Positions 42,911-52,210 of a DNA stretch of 64,000 nucleotides are shown here, in pieces; positions within the stretch are counted from its first letter, which is position 1; each line of letters begins with the position of its first letter. Made by a program: the position numbers and the translations under genes. The notes beneath the pieces are model-generated. The model was not told the DNA's origin. It saw nothing but the letters and a program-made list of their open reading frames with translations, and ran no database searches. Source of the stretch: Lachnospiraceae bacterium (GTDB lineage: Bacteria; Bacillota; Clostridia; Lachnospirales; Lachnospiraceae); contig JAFLTE010000003.1 in assembly GCA_022510565.1 (NCBI GenBank), forward strand, positions 1 through 64,000, in the 5' to 3' direction.

Positions 42911-43744
42911 ATGTACAGAAGCAGGAGAAGCTATTACAGAGAACGAAGAAGAGAAAAGATAAAGGAAGGTTTAAAAACCGTCTTGTGGGTTGTGACGGTT
43001 ATCTGCATTATAGTCGTCTGTGTCACGATGGCATTACAGACGAAAGCATCGCAGGTAGTGGCGGCAGAGTCTCATGTAGTGCAGCAGGTTTCTCCGATTG
43101 ATGTAAATAAAGCAGTGGATGTTGTGCAAGCCATGAATACAGGGCAGGAACTTGTAGAGGTGGCAATAGTAAATAGGGCAAAAGCGGAAGCGGAGCGCGT
43201 GATTGTAATCGACCCGGGACACGGCGGCATGGACGGTGGGTGTGTCTTTGACGGGGTATTGGAAAAAGATATCAACAGGCAGATTGCGAATAAGGTTGCC
43301 AAAAACCTGACAGATATGGGATACAAGGTCAAGCTGGCAAGAGCAGGCGACAATTATATAGAAAAGGCGGATAGGGTGGAACAGGCAAATTTGGAAAATG
43401 CCCTTCTTTACGTCAGTATCCACCAGAATTCCTGTGAGGTCAGCAGTGTCTCAGGCATCGAGACGTGGTATGGTGAGAATGACCTGACGGACGAAAGCAG
43501 GCGATTAGCGCAGTTTGTACAGCAGGAGACGATTAGCGCTACCGGAGCTGTGTGCAGGGAACTTGTGTCGGACGATGAAATGTGCGTAATCAATAAGAGT
43601 AATATGCCGTCCTGTCTGATTGAGACAGGTTTCCTATCCAATAAAGCAGAGCGTGAGAAGTTATGCACGGAAGAATACCGGGATCGGCTGGCGGAAGGAA
43701 TTGCCAAGGGAATTGATATGTACTTAAGTTCCGAGAGTGAATAG
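42911..43744 (+). CDS. N-acetylmuramoyl-L-alanine amidase (Amidase_3)
   Basis: 277 residues. One N-terminal membrane helix (about 24-45), then an Amidase_3 catalytic domain: VIDPGHGGMDGG (zinc His), ekDINRQIA (Glu), SIHQNS (His) and the catalytic glutamate in CLIETGFLSN. It cleaves the bond between muramic acid and the stem peptide at the cell surface. The upstream 11-bp repeats suggest control by the neighbouring OmpR-type regulator, tying the two-component system to cell-wall remodelling. Confidence 0.92.
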   Translation: MYRSRRSYYRERRREKIKEGLKTVLWVVTVICIIVVCVTMALQTKASQVVAAESHVVQQVSPIDVNKAVDVVQAMNTGQELVEVAIVNRAKAEAERVIVIDPGHGGMDGGCVFDGVLEKDINRQIANKVAKNLTDMGYKVKLARAGDNYIEKADRVEQANLENALLYVSIHQNSCEVSSVSGIETWYGENDLTDESRRLAQFVQQETISATGAVCRELVSDDEMCVINKSNMPSCLIETGFLSNKAEREKLCTEEYRDRLAEGIAKGIDMYLSSESE

Positions 43745-43757
43745 AGCCATGTATTTG

Positions 43758-43786
43758 TTGAGGAATCGGATTCTTTGTGTTATACT
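43758..43786 (+). promoter_or_regulatory. Promoter of the LytTR two-component pair
   Basis: TTGAGG (43758-43763), 17-base spacer, TATACT (43781-43786), about 50 bases before the response-regulator start. Confidence 0.65.
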
Positions 43787-43836
43787 TGCATAAGGTGACA
43801 GAGTTAATATATTGTGCCTTGCAATGGTGACATAAG

Positions 43837-44574
43837 ATGAAGATAGCAATTATTGAGGATGAACAAGCGCACACTGATCTTTTGTGCCGGTATCTTGAAG
43901 CTTGGAGCAAATACAGGGACATTCCTGTAAACATTATGTCTTTTCCAGATGCAGAGAGTTTTTTGTTCACATGGATGGGAAATCGAGATTATGATGTGTT
44001 ATTCGTGGACATTCAGATGAAGAAAATCAATGGCATGGAGATGGCAAAACGAGTCAGAGAGCAGGATCCCGATATTGCTATCGTCTTTACTACGGCTGTA
44101 GAAGATTATATGGCAGAGGGGTATGAGGTGGAAGCGATGCGCTATCTGCTAAAGCCCATCAGTCAGAAAAAACTGTTTCAATGCATGAATCGGGCGCTTG
44201 AAAGAGGAGGGCGCGAGCGGTATGTACTTGTACAGACTAAAGATGAGATATTGAAGCTTGCCGTGAACAAAATCATGTATGTGGAGGCCAGAGGGCACGG
44301 ATGTGTGATTGAATTTTGTCCGCAGCTGAGCAGTACATTTCAAGTGGAAACTACGGACAGCATTTCGGTATTGGAAGAACGGCTGGGGAAAAAAGACTTT
44401 GTCAGATGCCACAGGTCCTTTATATGCAGAATAGATAAGATTCGGTATATCAGGCGCGCGTGGATTGAATTGGACAACGGCAGCAGAATACCGGTGAGTC
44501 GGAGAGAATATAGTGATGTGAATCAAGCGTTTATCCGGTATTATAGACGGGAGAGGGTGAAAAATGGGCGATAA
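43837..44574 (+). CDS. LytTR-family response regulator (AgrA-like)
   Basis: 245 residues. Receiver domain with D58 (VLFVDIQMKKINGMEMA) and a LytTR DNA-binding domain from about 140 (IMYVEARGHGCVIEF, KDFVRCHRSFICRIDKIRYIRR, RIPVSRREY). Such regulators bind pairs of direct repeats just upstream of the -35 of activated promoters; a matching repeat pair lies at 45317, before the ABC genes. The stop overlaps the start of the kinase gene by 11 bases. Confidence 0.93.
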   Translation: MKIAIIEDEQAHTDLLCRYLEAWSKYRDIPVNIMSFPDAESFLFTWMGNRDYDVLFVDIQMKKINGMEMAKRVREQDPDIAIVFTTAVEDYMAEGYEVEAMRYLLKPISQKKLFQCMNRALERGGRERYVLVQTKDEILKLAVNKIMYVEARGHGCVIEFCPQLSSTFQVETTDSISVLEERLGKKDFVRCHRSFICRIDKIRYIRRAWIELDNGSRIPVSRREYSDVNQAFIRYYRRERVKNGR

Positions 44575-45310
44575 AGTGTGGCTCATTCTTGTAGGAATTA
44601 TAGCGACGCTTGCTTTGGCAGGTCTGTGCATCTTTTGGCTGCGCAGACTATTTTTTGCTGTAGTGGACAGGCATACATTGGCATATCAGAGTGATTTGAT
44701 GGAGAAGCACTGTCAGGAAGTGGAGAGTATGTACCGCCAGACCAGAGCATGGCGGCATGATTATCACAACCACATCCAGACGATGAAAGCCTATCTTGCC
44801 ATGGGACAGATAGAAGAGCTGGATGCCTACTTAAATGAACTGGATCAGGATCTGACGGTGATTGATACGGTAGTAAAGACAGGGAATGTAATGATTGATG
44901 CAATCTTAAACAGTAAGATATCTCTGGCAAAACGGAGGGGAATTGCGGTGGATGCGAAGGCCATTGTGCCGAAAGAACTGGGAACATCCATCTCGGAAGT
45001 GGACTTGAGTTTAATCATCGGCAACCTGATGGACAATGCCATGGAGGCATGTATGCGGGTGGATGATCCCGGGCAACGCTTCATCAGAGTGTATATTGAT
45101 ATCATGAAAGGTGAGCTCTACATCTATGTGATGAATGCCACCTCGGGGACACTCAAACGGATAGGAAAGATATATGAAACATTAAAGGACAGCCGCCACC
45201 ACGGGTTTGGACTTATGCGCATCGACAAGGTGGTGGAGCGATATCACGGCTACCTGGAGCGGGCGGACGAGGAAGGCGTGTTTGCCACAGAGGTGCTCCT
45301 GCCCTTATAG
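44564..45310 (+). CDS. GHKL sensor kinase (AgrC-like C-terminal type)
   Basis: 248 residues. A single N-terminal membrane helix (about 5-27), then the AgrC-type phosphoacceptor H65 (WRHDYHNHIQ), N box NLMDNAMEAC and G box HHGFGLMRI. It lacks the six-helix sensor of AgrC, so it may receive its signal through another membrane protein, such as the adjacent ABC exporters, as seen in some peptide-sensing systems. Pairs with the regulator upstream. Confidence 0.9.
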   Translation: MGDKVWLILVGIIATLALAGLCIFWLRRLFFAVVDRHTLAYQSDLMEKHCQEVESMYRQTRAWRHDYHNHIQTMKAYLAMGQIEELDAYLNELDQDLTVIDTVVKTGNVMIDAILNSKISLAKRRGIAVDAKAIVPKELGTSISEVDLSLIIGNLMDNAMEACMRVDDPGQRFIRVYIDIMKGELYIYVMNATSGTLKRIGKIYETLKDSRHHGFGLMRIDKVVERYHGYLERADEEGVFATEVLLPL

Positions 45311-45316
45311 AATACC

Positions 45317-45375
45317 ATTCGTGCACGATACGAACCGTTCGTGCACGTTTTTTCTTTTGTGGGGATGGATATGAT
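45317..45375 (+). promoter_or_regulatory. LytTR-type direct repeats and promoter before the ABC exporter genes
   Basis: TTCGTGCACG occurs at 45318-45327 and 45338-45347, 20 bases apart, followed by a T-run and TATGAT at 45370-45375. The repeats end where a -35 would sit, the arrangement of AgrA-type activation. CGTGCACG is self-complementary, so the two copies can also form an 8-bp stem followed by TTTTTTCTTTT and act as a terminator for the kinase gene. Both roles may apply. Confidence 0.6.
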
Positions 45376-45447
45376 ATATTTTACACGAAAGCAAACCAAG
45401 GGTTTTTCGAGGTCGCACGCCGAAGCAATACTGGGAGGATGAAGATT

Positions 45448-47334
45448 ATGGAGACAGAAAAAGAGGGTTTTGTTCCGAAGCATTATTCCATTTTAAGTGA
45501 TATTCTTTTTTTCGCCGATTATTTCAAGAGGGAAGAGCCGATGGTGCTTGTGCTTAGCGCACTTGAGATTCTTCTGAAATCGGTGACACCGCTGATCGGA
45601 ATCTGGCTGCCTAAATTGACGATTGATTTAGTGGAGCAGGGAGTCACGGTGACACGGGCGGCAGCAGTGCTTGGCGGTTTCGTACTGGTGATGATTATTG
45701 TGAACGGTACCGGCCAGACGGTACAGGGCGGCAAGTACAATCTGTACAACCAGCAGAGAATTACTGTAATGGGAAAACTTTTTTTAAAGAGCCTGCGGAT
45801 ACGGTATGCGGATGTGGAATCGAGCGAAATGAAGAAAATATATGTGAAGGCTCAGGGAAGCGTCAACGGCGGAGACTGGTCCGCCATGAGCAAAACCGTG
45901 TCAGGGACAGTTGATCTGCTCGTGAACATAATTAGTTTTGCCCTATATTCCACACTGCTCGGATTTTTGAATATATGGGTGTTAGCGGTGTTGATTGGGC
46001 TTTCGTTGATCAACTACGCTCTGAGTTTGAGACATATTAGAAAGCAGGAAGCTTACCGTGAGGAAGATGCTGCTACATGGAAACATTTTAACAGTGTCAG
46101 CAATGCCATGGGTAATCCTATGGGCGCAAAGGATGTTCGAATCTTCGGGATGAAGCATTGGCTTCTGCAATTGCGGGAGATTGTACTCGGAGAACGGGCT
46201 GCGGTACAGAAAAAAATCCAGCGGACAGCCGCATTTTACTTCGGAATTGGGTTGTTGCTGTCGGCAGTCAGGGATCTGGGTGCCTATGCATGGCTCCTAT
46301 ATCAGGCATCAAATGGGAGACTGCGTGCCGGTGATTTCGTTTTGTATTTTGGAGCAATTACCGGGTTTTCCGTTTTTGTGAACGGTGTTATGAACGCAAT
46401 TGCAGATTTGAGGCAGGCTGCAAACGGTACAGATTATCTCAGGGCATACCTGGAATTGCCGGAGGAAGACAGGATAAGCGGCAACAGACATGTAGAAGAA
46501 CTTGCGAGATTGATTTCCATCGAATTTCGGGATGTGAGTTTTTCCTACGGACATCGACAGGACGTGCAAGATGAGGAGCAGGGGCATGGGGAGGATATTA
46601 CGGAAGGAAAGCAGGTTTTCAGCCATCTGAATCTGACGATCCATGCAGGAGAGAAAATTGCTCTGGTGGGAATCAACGGCGCCGGTAAGACCACCTTAGT
46701 GAAACTGTTGTGCGGTATGTACGATCCGGATGAAGGTCAGATTCTGATAAACGGTATAGACCGCAATGAGTTTCCCAGGGAGGAACTGTATGAGCTATTT
46801 TCCGTTGTCTTTCAGGAAACGATGATTCTTCCGTTTACCGTAGGAGAAAATCTGAGTATGGATCGCATAGAGCGCATAGACGAGGAGAGGGCATGGGAGT
46901 GTCTTGATAAGGCGGAGCTGGGTGATTTCTTTAGGGAGCAAAATATCGATTTACACCGGTATATGACAAGAACCCTGATGAAGGACGGACTGGAACTCTC
47001 CGGCGGTCAGAAACAGCGGTTTCTTCTGGCGAGGGCACTATATAAGGACTCACCGATTCTGATACTGGATGAACCCACCGCGGCGCTTGACCCCATCGCA
47101 GAAAGTCAGGTCTACGACAGCTATCGGCAGTATACGGAAGGGAAAACGGCCGTTTTCATCTCTCACAGACTTGCCAGTACACGGTTTTCGGACAGAATCC
47201 TGTTGCTGGACGACGGCCGGATCGTGGAGATGGGAACACATGAGGAACTGATGCATAGAGGTGGGGCGTACGCTGAAATGTTTGAACTGCAAAGTTCCTA
47301 CTATTCGAAGGATAGTGAGATACAGGAAATATAA
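45448..47334 (+). CDS. ABC transporter, fused permease and ATPase (first of pair)
   Basis: About 628 residues. Six-helix ABC exporter domain (about 35-330) then an ATPase with Walker A GINGAGKTT, signature LSGGQKQR, Walker B ILILDEPTAALD and the H-loop FISHRLAS. I start at 45448, since GGAGG lies 9 bases upstream of it but abuts the ATG at 45439. With the next gene it likely forms a heterodimeric exporter of a peptide or drug. The LytTR repeats and signalling pair upstream suggest a regulated peptide or antibiotic response. Confidence 0.9.
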   Translation: METEKEGFVPKHYSILSDILFFADYFKREEPMVLVLSALEILLKSVTPLIGIWLPKLTIDLVEQGVTVTRAAAVLGGFVLVMIIVNGTGQTVQGGKYNLYNQQRITVMGKLFLKSLRIRYADVESSEMKKIYVKAQGSVNGGDWSAMSKTVSGTVDLLVNIISFALYSTLLGFLNIWVLAVLIGLSLINYALSLRHIRKQEAYREEDAATWKHFNSVSNAMGNPMGAKDVRIFGMKHWLLQLREIVLGERAAVQKKIQRTAAFYFGIGLLLSAVRDLGAYAWLLYQASNGRLRAGDFVLYFGAITGFSVFVNGVMNAIADLRQAANGTDYLRAYLELPEEDRISGNRHVEELARLISIEFRDVSFSYGHRQDVQDEEQGHGEDITEGKQVFSHLNLTIHAGEKIALVGINGAGKTTLVKLLCGMYDPDEGQILINGIDRNEFPREELYELFSVVFQETMILPFTVGENLSMDRIERIDEERAWECLDKAELGDFFREQNIDLHRYMTRTLMKDGLELSGGQKQRFLLARALYKDSPILILDEPTAALDPIAESQVYDSYRQYTEGKTAVFISHRLASTRFSDRILLLDDGRIVEMGTHEELMHRGGAYAEMFELQSSYYSKDSEIQEI

Positions 47335-47384
47335 TTCGTGCGATAAGTTTTCCGAAGCGCAGGGAAAGGAGAAAAGGTATAAAA

Positions 47385-49277
47385 ATGGAGACAGATTTGA
47401 TGAGCAAGCTGCCTCTGCGGGAGCATATCAGGAATATTAAGAAAATGTTTGTGTTGATTAACGGTATGGACAGGCGATTTCTGCAGGGCAAAATATATGT
47501 TGCACTTTCAGACGCGGTCGTTCCCTATACGGAGCTGCTGTTATCGGCTTATGTTTTAGACGGAATCAGCGAGGGGAAAAGCTTTCAGGATATGATGAGA
47601 ATCGTGGCAGTATCTGTCGCGGCTATACTGCTGTTCCGATGCTTAAGCGACATATTGAATCGCAGTATGATCGTGCGTGCAGATCGCATATGGTATCTTT
47701 ATGAGTGCATTACACAGACGAAGATGCTTGACATGGATTATTCGAGAATCGACAGTCCGGAGATTAAGGATCTGAAAGAAAAAATTCGGAAAGATAATAA
47801 CTGGGGTGCAGGCATCAGTACGGTTTTCTGGCAGTTCAGCGGTCTGGCATACCGCTTTTTGATGCTTGTCATTGCACTTGTTCTGGCCATGCCGGTAATC
47901 GGACATATCATTCGTGCCGGGAGATATGAGACATTGGCAGTATTTCTCATTATGTCAGCATTGGTGGCGTTGTTCCATCGTTTTTTACTGCATTTTCGTA
48001 AGAAATCGATGAATTATATGTTTAGCAGTTTAAAGGAGGAGGAAAAAGAAGAGCAGGCGGATTTTTGCTGGCCTTTTGCCAACGGAGACGGTTTTGATTA
48101 CAGATACGGCAAGGATATACGTATCTACGGCAGTTATGATCTGATGAAACGCTGGACAACGGATGTACTGAAAAACAGGAAATTCCGTTCCAGATTATTA
48201 AATGGGATTGTAGGCGATGCAGGGGAGATGGGATTTAGCGCCGGCAATAACAGCATACTCACCGGGGCGGCCTATCTGATCGTGGTGATTGTCGCGCTGG
48301 GCGGCGTGATAACCGTGGGCAGCGTGATTCAGCTTGCGGGGGCCCTGAATCATCTTTTTACCTCAGTATATGCATTGATTTATCATGCATCTGAGCTGGC
48401 GCTGGCATCCAGAAAACAGCTCAGCACTCTGGAACTTCTGGAGTTGGAAGATGAGATGTACAAAGGGCGGCTGCCCATGGAGAAACGCAGCGACAATCAG
48501 TATCAGATTGAGTTTAAGAATGTTTCCTTTCGTTATCCGGGCAGGGAGGATTGGGCGCTTAAAGATCTTTCGCTGAAACTGACGATAGGTGAAAAGCTTG
48601 CAATCGTTGGCATGAACGGTTCCGGTAAGACCACCATGATTAAGCTTCTTTGCAGGCTCTATGATCCGCAAGAGGGCGAGATTCTGTTAAACGGAGTGGA
48701 TATCAGAAAGTTTAAGCAGGCGGATTATCTAAGGCTTTTCTCCGTGGTTTTTCAGGATTATGTACTTTTTCCTTTTCAACTGGGAGAGAATGTAGCGGTG
48801 GATAGGGAATATGAGGAACAAGTGGTTCGTACCTGTCTTATGGACGCAGACTTTGGGGAACGTCTGACGGAGATGGAAGACGGTGTCCATACCTATCTCT
48901 ATAAGGATTACGACGACAGCGGTGTGGAGGTTTCCGGTGGAGAAGCGCAAAAGATTGCAATTGCCAGAGCAATCTACAAGGACGCGCCCTTTATCCTATT
49001 GGACGAGCCTACTGCGGCTCTCGATCCGAAAGCGGAGTATGAGATCTATACAAATTTTGACAAGATTGCAGGTGATAAGACTGCTATTTACATCTCCCAC
49101 AGACTTTCCTCCTGCCGGTTCTGTGAGAAGATTGCGGTATTCCACGAGGGGCGCCTGATACAGATGGGCAGTCATGAGGAACTTGTGAAGGATAAGGACG
49201 GGAAATATTATGAGATGTGGAGCGCACAGGCGCAGTATTATAGGGAAAAAGGATTTGACATAGAGGGTGCAGTGTAA
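47385..49277 (+). CDS. ABC transporter, fused permease and ATPase (second of pair)
   Basis: 630 residues with the same layout: exporter membrane domain (about 25-330), Walker A GMNGSGKTT, a signature changed to VSGGEAQK, Walker B ILLDEPTAALD and YISHRLSS. The signature motif differs from the partner's (LSGGQ), which fits heterodimeric exporters with one degenerate ATP site. The gap to the first gene is 50 bases, so they are probably cotranscribed. Confidence 0.9.
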   Translation: METDLMSKLPLREHIRNIKKMFVLINGMDRRFLQGKIYVALSDAVVPYTELLLSAYVLDGISEGKSFQDMMRIVAVSVAAILLFRCLSDILNRSMIVRADRIWYLYECITQTKMLDMDYSRIDSPEIKDLKEKIRKDNNWGAGISTVFWQFSGLAYRFLMLVIALVLAMPVIGHIIRAGRYETLAVFLIMSALVALFHRFLLHFRKKSMNYMFSSLKEEEKEEQADFCWPFANGDGFDYRYGKDIRIYGSYDLMKRWTTDVLKNRKFRSRLLNGIVGDAGEMGFSAGNNSILTGAAYLIVVIVALGGVITVGSVIQLAGALNHLFTSVYALIYHASELALASRKQLSTLELLELEDEMYKGRLPMEKRSDNQYQIEFKNVSFRYPGREDWALKDLSLKLTIGEKLAIVGMNGSGKTTMIKLLCRLYDPQEGEILLNGVDIRKFKQADYLRLFSVVFQDYVLFPFQLGENVAVDREYEEQVVRTCLMDADFGERLTEMEDGVHTYLYKDYDDSGVEVSGGEAQKIAIARAIYKDAPFILLDEPTAALDPKAEYEIYTNFDKIAGDKTAIYISHRLSSCRFCEKIAVFHEGRLIQMGSHEELVKDKDGKYYEMWSAQAQYYREKGFDIEGAV

Positions 49278-49386
49278 GCGTGAGAATTTATTCCGCATGA
49301 TATTCTTTTGCCTAGAACTTTTTTTCTTATGCTTTATATAATAAAACATGAGAAAATAGTACCGGTAAAAGGAGAACTTGACATTT

Positions 49387-51216
49387 ATGGCAATCGGATA
49401 TTTGATGATACAGGCGCGAATCGCCAATGATGCGATTCCGCTTGAGAATGTGCAAGTCAGAGTGTTGGATAACCAGGGACGAAGTCTGTATAGTATGGTT
49501 ACGGATGAAAGCGGTGAGACACCGCTTGTTTCATTGGAGACGGTGGATGCAAGTCTGTCTCTTGACCCGAACTATGTGGGCACGCCGTTTGTAGCATATA
49601 ATGTACTGGCGCAGGCAGAGGGATTTCAGACGCTCTATGTAGACAGTATCCCCATCTATGACGGGGAGACTGCCGTACTGCCCCTGACAATGATTCCCAT
49701 GCAAGAGTCCAATCCGCAGCGAAGCGGTGAGGTGACGAGGATAACTTTAGGGAAGCCTGCCGTGGCAAGTCAAGAGCCGCGATATCAGGAAGGGCCTGAT
49801 TCCGGCATTCAACCATATGTGCTTCGTCAGGTGGTGATTCCCAGTACAATTACCGTACATCTGGGAGGGCCCGCATCCTACGCATCCAACGTGCGAGTGT
49901 CTTTTACGGATTATGTTAAAAATGTAGCAAGCAGTGAAATCTATCCCACGTGGCCGGATGCGTCGCTGCGGGCAAATATATATGTCATTATTACTTTTGC
50001 ATTAAACCGTATCTATACAGAGTGGTACAGGGCCCAAGGGTATGACTTTGATATTACAAACAGCACCGCTTATGATCAGGCTTTTGTGTATGGAAGGGCG
50101 ACCTATGAATCCATCAATAACATTGTGGATCAGATTTTTAATGAATATGTAAGACGGCAGGGTCAGAATGCACCTTATTTTACATCCTTCTGTAATGGAA
50201 CTACCGTCACCTGTTCCGGGTTGTCTCAGTGGGGTACAGTCAGTCTGGCCAATCAGGGGTTGACACCTTTGCAGATTCTGCGTTCCTATTATCCGAATGA
50301 TATTGAAATTGCCGAGGCACAGGCAGTATCTGATGCTCTCACCTCCTATCCGGGTACGCCGTTGAGGGTCGGCAGTACAGGTCTGGATGTTCAGTACATT
50401 CAGAATTATCTTAGCAGAATCCGCAGAAATTACCCTGCAATTCCGGCAATCACCGATACTGCGGGAGTATTTGGCAGCAGTACGGAAGCTGCGGTTAGAA
50501 AATTCCAGAGTATCTTTAACCTGACGTCTGACGGTATTGTGGGAAAAGCCACATGGTATAAGCTTTCCCAAATCTATACAGCCGTGACGAGGTTGGCGGA
50601 GCTTGACAGCGAAGGCACGGATCTCGGAATCGGTACGGTTCCGCCAAGCACTGTTCTACGGCAGGGTTCCCGTGGAAACGATGTGCTGACACTACAATAT
50701 CTTTTGAACGTCATATCACAATTCTATCCGGGTATCCCAAGCGTTTCACAGGACGGTATCTTTGGCAATGCGACAAGGCAGGCGGTAATTGCATTTCAGC
50801 AGATGATGCAGTTAAGTCCCGACGGTATTGTCGGACCTGCCACATGGCAGGCGATTTATAATGTTGTTTTGGGCATTCAGGGAAATATACCGTCCACAAG
50901 TCCGGGTTTCGATTATTTCGAATATACGGTTCGCTCGGGAGATACGCTGTGGATACTTGCACAGAGATACGGGACGACAGTAGATACCATTAAGCGATTG
51001 AACGGACTGACGAGTGATATATTGCGTATCGGGCAGGTGCTGAGGATTCCCACATCCACATCCTATCCGTATTTTGAGTATACGGTCCGCTCGGGGGATA
51101 CGCTGTGGCTGCTTTCCCGAAGATTCGGGACCACGGTGGATGCAATCAAGAGTCTGAACGGTCTGACAAGTGATGCGTTAAGTATCGGGCAGGTGCTTTT
51201 GATACCGGAAAGCTGA
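49387..51216 (+). CDS. SpoIID-like protein with PG-binding and LysM repeats
   Basis: 609 residues from the ATG at 49387 (AAAGGAG 12 bases upstream; a TTG three codons earlier is too close). Order: carboxypeptidase-regulatory-like sandwich (about 5-105), SpoIID-like region (NVASSEIYPTWPDAS; LSQWGTVSLANQGLTPLQILRSYYPND), two PG_binding_1 domains (about 320-395, 415-490), and two LysM domains (about 510-555 and 562-608) that are near copies of each other (YTVRSGDTLW). Paralogue of the protein at 26438, which has one PG-binding domain and no LysM. No signal peptide is present in either. Confidence 0.78.
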   Translation: MAIGYLMIQARIANDAIPLENVQVRVLDNQGRSLYSMVTDESGETPLVSLETVDASLSLDPNYVGTPFVAYNVLAQAEGFQTLYVDSIPIYDGETAVLPLTMIPMQESNPQRSGEVTRITLGKPAVASQEPRYQEGPDSGIQPYVLRQVVIPSTITVHLGGPASYASNVRVSFTDYVKNVASSEIYPTWPDASLRANIYVIITFALNRIYTEWYRAQGYDFDITNSTAYDQAFVYGRATYESINNIVDQIFNEYVRRQGQNAPYFTSFCNGTTVTCSGLSQWGTVSLANQGLTPLQILRSYYPNDIEIAEAQAVSDALTSYPGTPLRVGSTGLDVQYIQNYLSRIRRNYPAIPAITDTAGVFGSSTEAAVRKFQSIFNLTSDGIVGKATWYKLSQIYTAVTRLAELDSEGTDLGIGTVPPSTVLRQGSRGNDVLTLQYLLNVISQFYPGIPSVSQDGIFGNATRQAVIAFQQMMQLSPDGIVGPATWQAIYNVVLGIQGNIPSTSPGFDYFEYTVRSGDTLWILAQRYGTTVDTIKRLNGLTSDILRIGQVLRIPTSTSYPYFEYTVRSGDTLWLLSRRFGTTVDAIKSLNGLTSDALSIGQVLLIPES

Positions 51217-51263
51217 ATGTGGCAGGGATAGGGAAATTATCGTTTAATCATATTTGACGTGAT

Positions 51264-51296
51264 AGGGTGCTTGATTTCTCAGGCACCCTTGTTTAT
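51264..51296 (+). terminator. Probable terminator after the LysM protein gene
   Basis: AGGGTGC and GCACCCT form a 7-bp stem with a 12-base loop, followed by TTGTTTATCTTC. Confidence 0.6.
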
Positions 51297-51304
51297 CTTC
51301 TTAT

Positions 51305-51337
51305 AGAGTTGACCGTCGGGTCAACTCTTTGTATAAT
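51305..51337 (+). promoter_or_regulatory. Strong promoter with a perfect palindromic operator
   Basis: TTGACC (51309-51314), 17-base spacer, TATAAT (51332-51337). AGAGTTGACC and GGTCAACTCT (51305-51314 and 51319-51328) form a perfect 10-base-arm inverted repeat covering the -35 and part of the spacer, as expected for a TetR-like repressor site. Confidence 0.8.
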
Positions 51338-51363
51338 CTGGATAGAAAGAGAGGATTAAGCAT

Positions 51364-52153
51364 ATGGAATGGGGAACGGTTTCAGCGGCAAACATGATGG
51401 GTATGGTGTTTTCATTGGTAGTTTCTGTGGGACTTCCGATTGCACTGGGAATTATCGTGTATAAGAAGACCCACGCATAAGTATCTTCCTGCTTTGTCGG
51501 CGCAGGAATATTCGTAGTATTTGCATTGATATTGGAACAGATACTGCATGCGATTGTATTGGCGATTATGGGTCCGGACTTCCAGAGTAGAACAGTATTG
51601 TTCGGCTTGTATGCTGCTCTGGCTGCAGCGTTGTTTGAGGAGACGGGTCGTTTTGGTTGCCATGAAATTCTTTATGAAGAAAAATCTTGATAAGGGCAAT
51701 GCACTGATGTACGGTGTCGGGCATGGCGGTGTGGAGGCAATTCTCCTGGTAGGTCTTACTTATGTCAATAATATTGCAATAGCCATAATGATAAATACCG
51801 GTACCATACAGCTGTCCATGTCGCAGCTTGAGCCTGCGATGCAGAAAGCGACATATCAGCAGCTGCAGCCTTTATGGATGTCACCGTCCTATGTATTCTA
51901 TATGGCAGGAGTGGAGAGAGTGGCAGCCGTCATACTCCAGATTTGTCTTTCCATACTGGTATATAAATGTGTGAAAACGGGACAGAAGAAATTTATTGCG
52001 GGAGCAATTCTTCTGCATTTTCTGGTAGATTTCGTAACGGTTGTGACAGCGGGATTTGGCATGCCGATATGGGCGGTAGAGATTGAGGTTGTTGTAATCG
52101 TAGTAATTGTCGCTTGGTGGTGTGTGAGGATATATGCAAAGGATGAGATGTAG
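51364..52153 (+). pseudogene. Broken YhfC-family membrane metalloprotease gene
   Basis: Frame from 51364 encodes a YhfC-like start (SLVVSVGLPIALGIIVYKKTHA) and stops at TAA 51478-51480. The same frame continues VSSCFVGAGIF...HAIVLAIMGPDF...FEETGRF, so the stop looks like one base change (AAA to TAA). At 51655 an extra G shifts the frame; continuing one base over gives VAMKFFMKKNLDKGNALMYGVGHGGVEAILLVGLTYVNN through to 52153. EETGR and GHGGVEA are the metal-site motifs of the family. Two separate lesions argue for a pseudogene. The upstream promoter and operator remain intact. Confidence 0.85.
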
Positions 52154-52210
52154 TTCATGGAATTTTACAAGAAGTATCGTCGAATAATCGAGTAGTATAG
52201 AGGATAATAC

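Noticed and set aside
50920-51213. DNA-level repeat near the end of the LysM gene
   Set aside because: Explained by two adjacent LysM domains in one protein, in frame.
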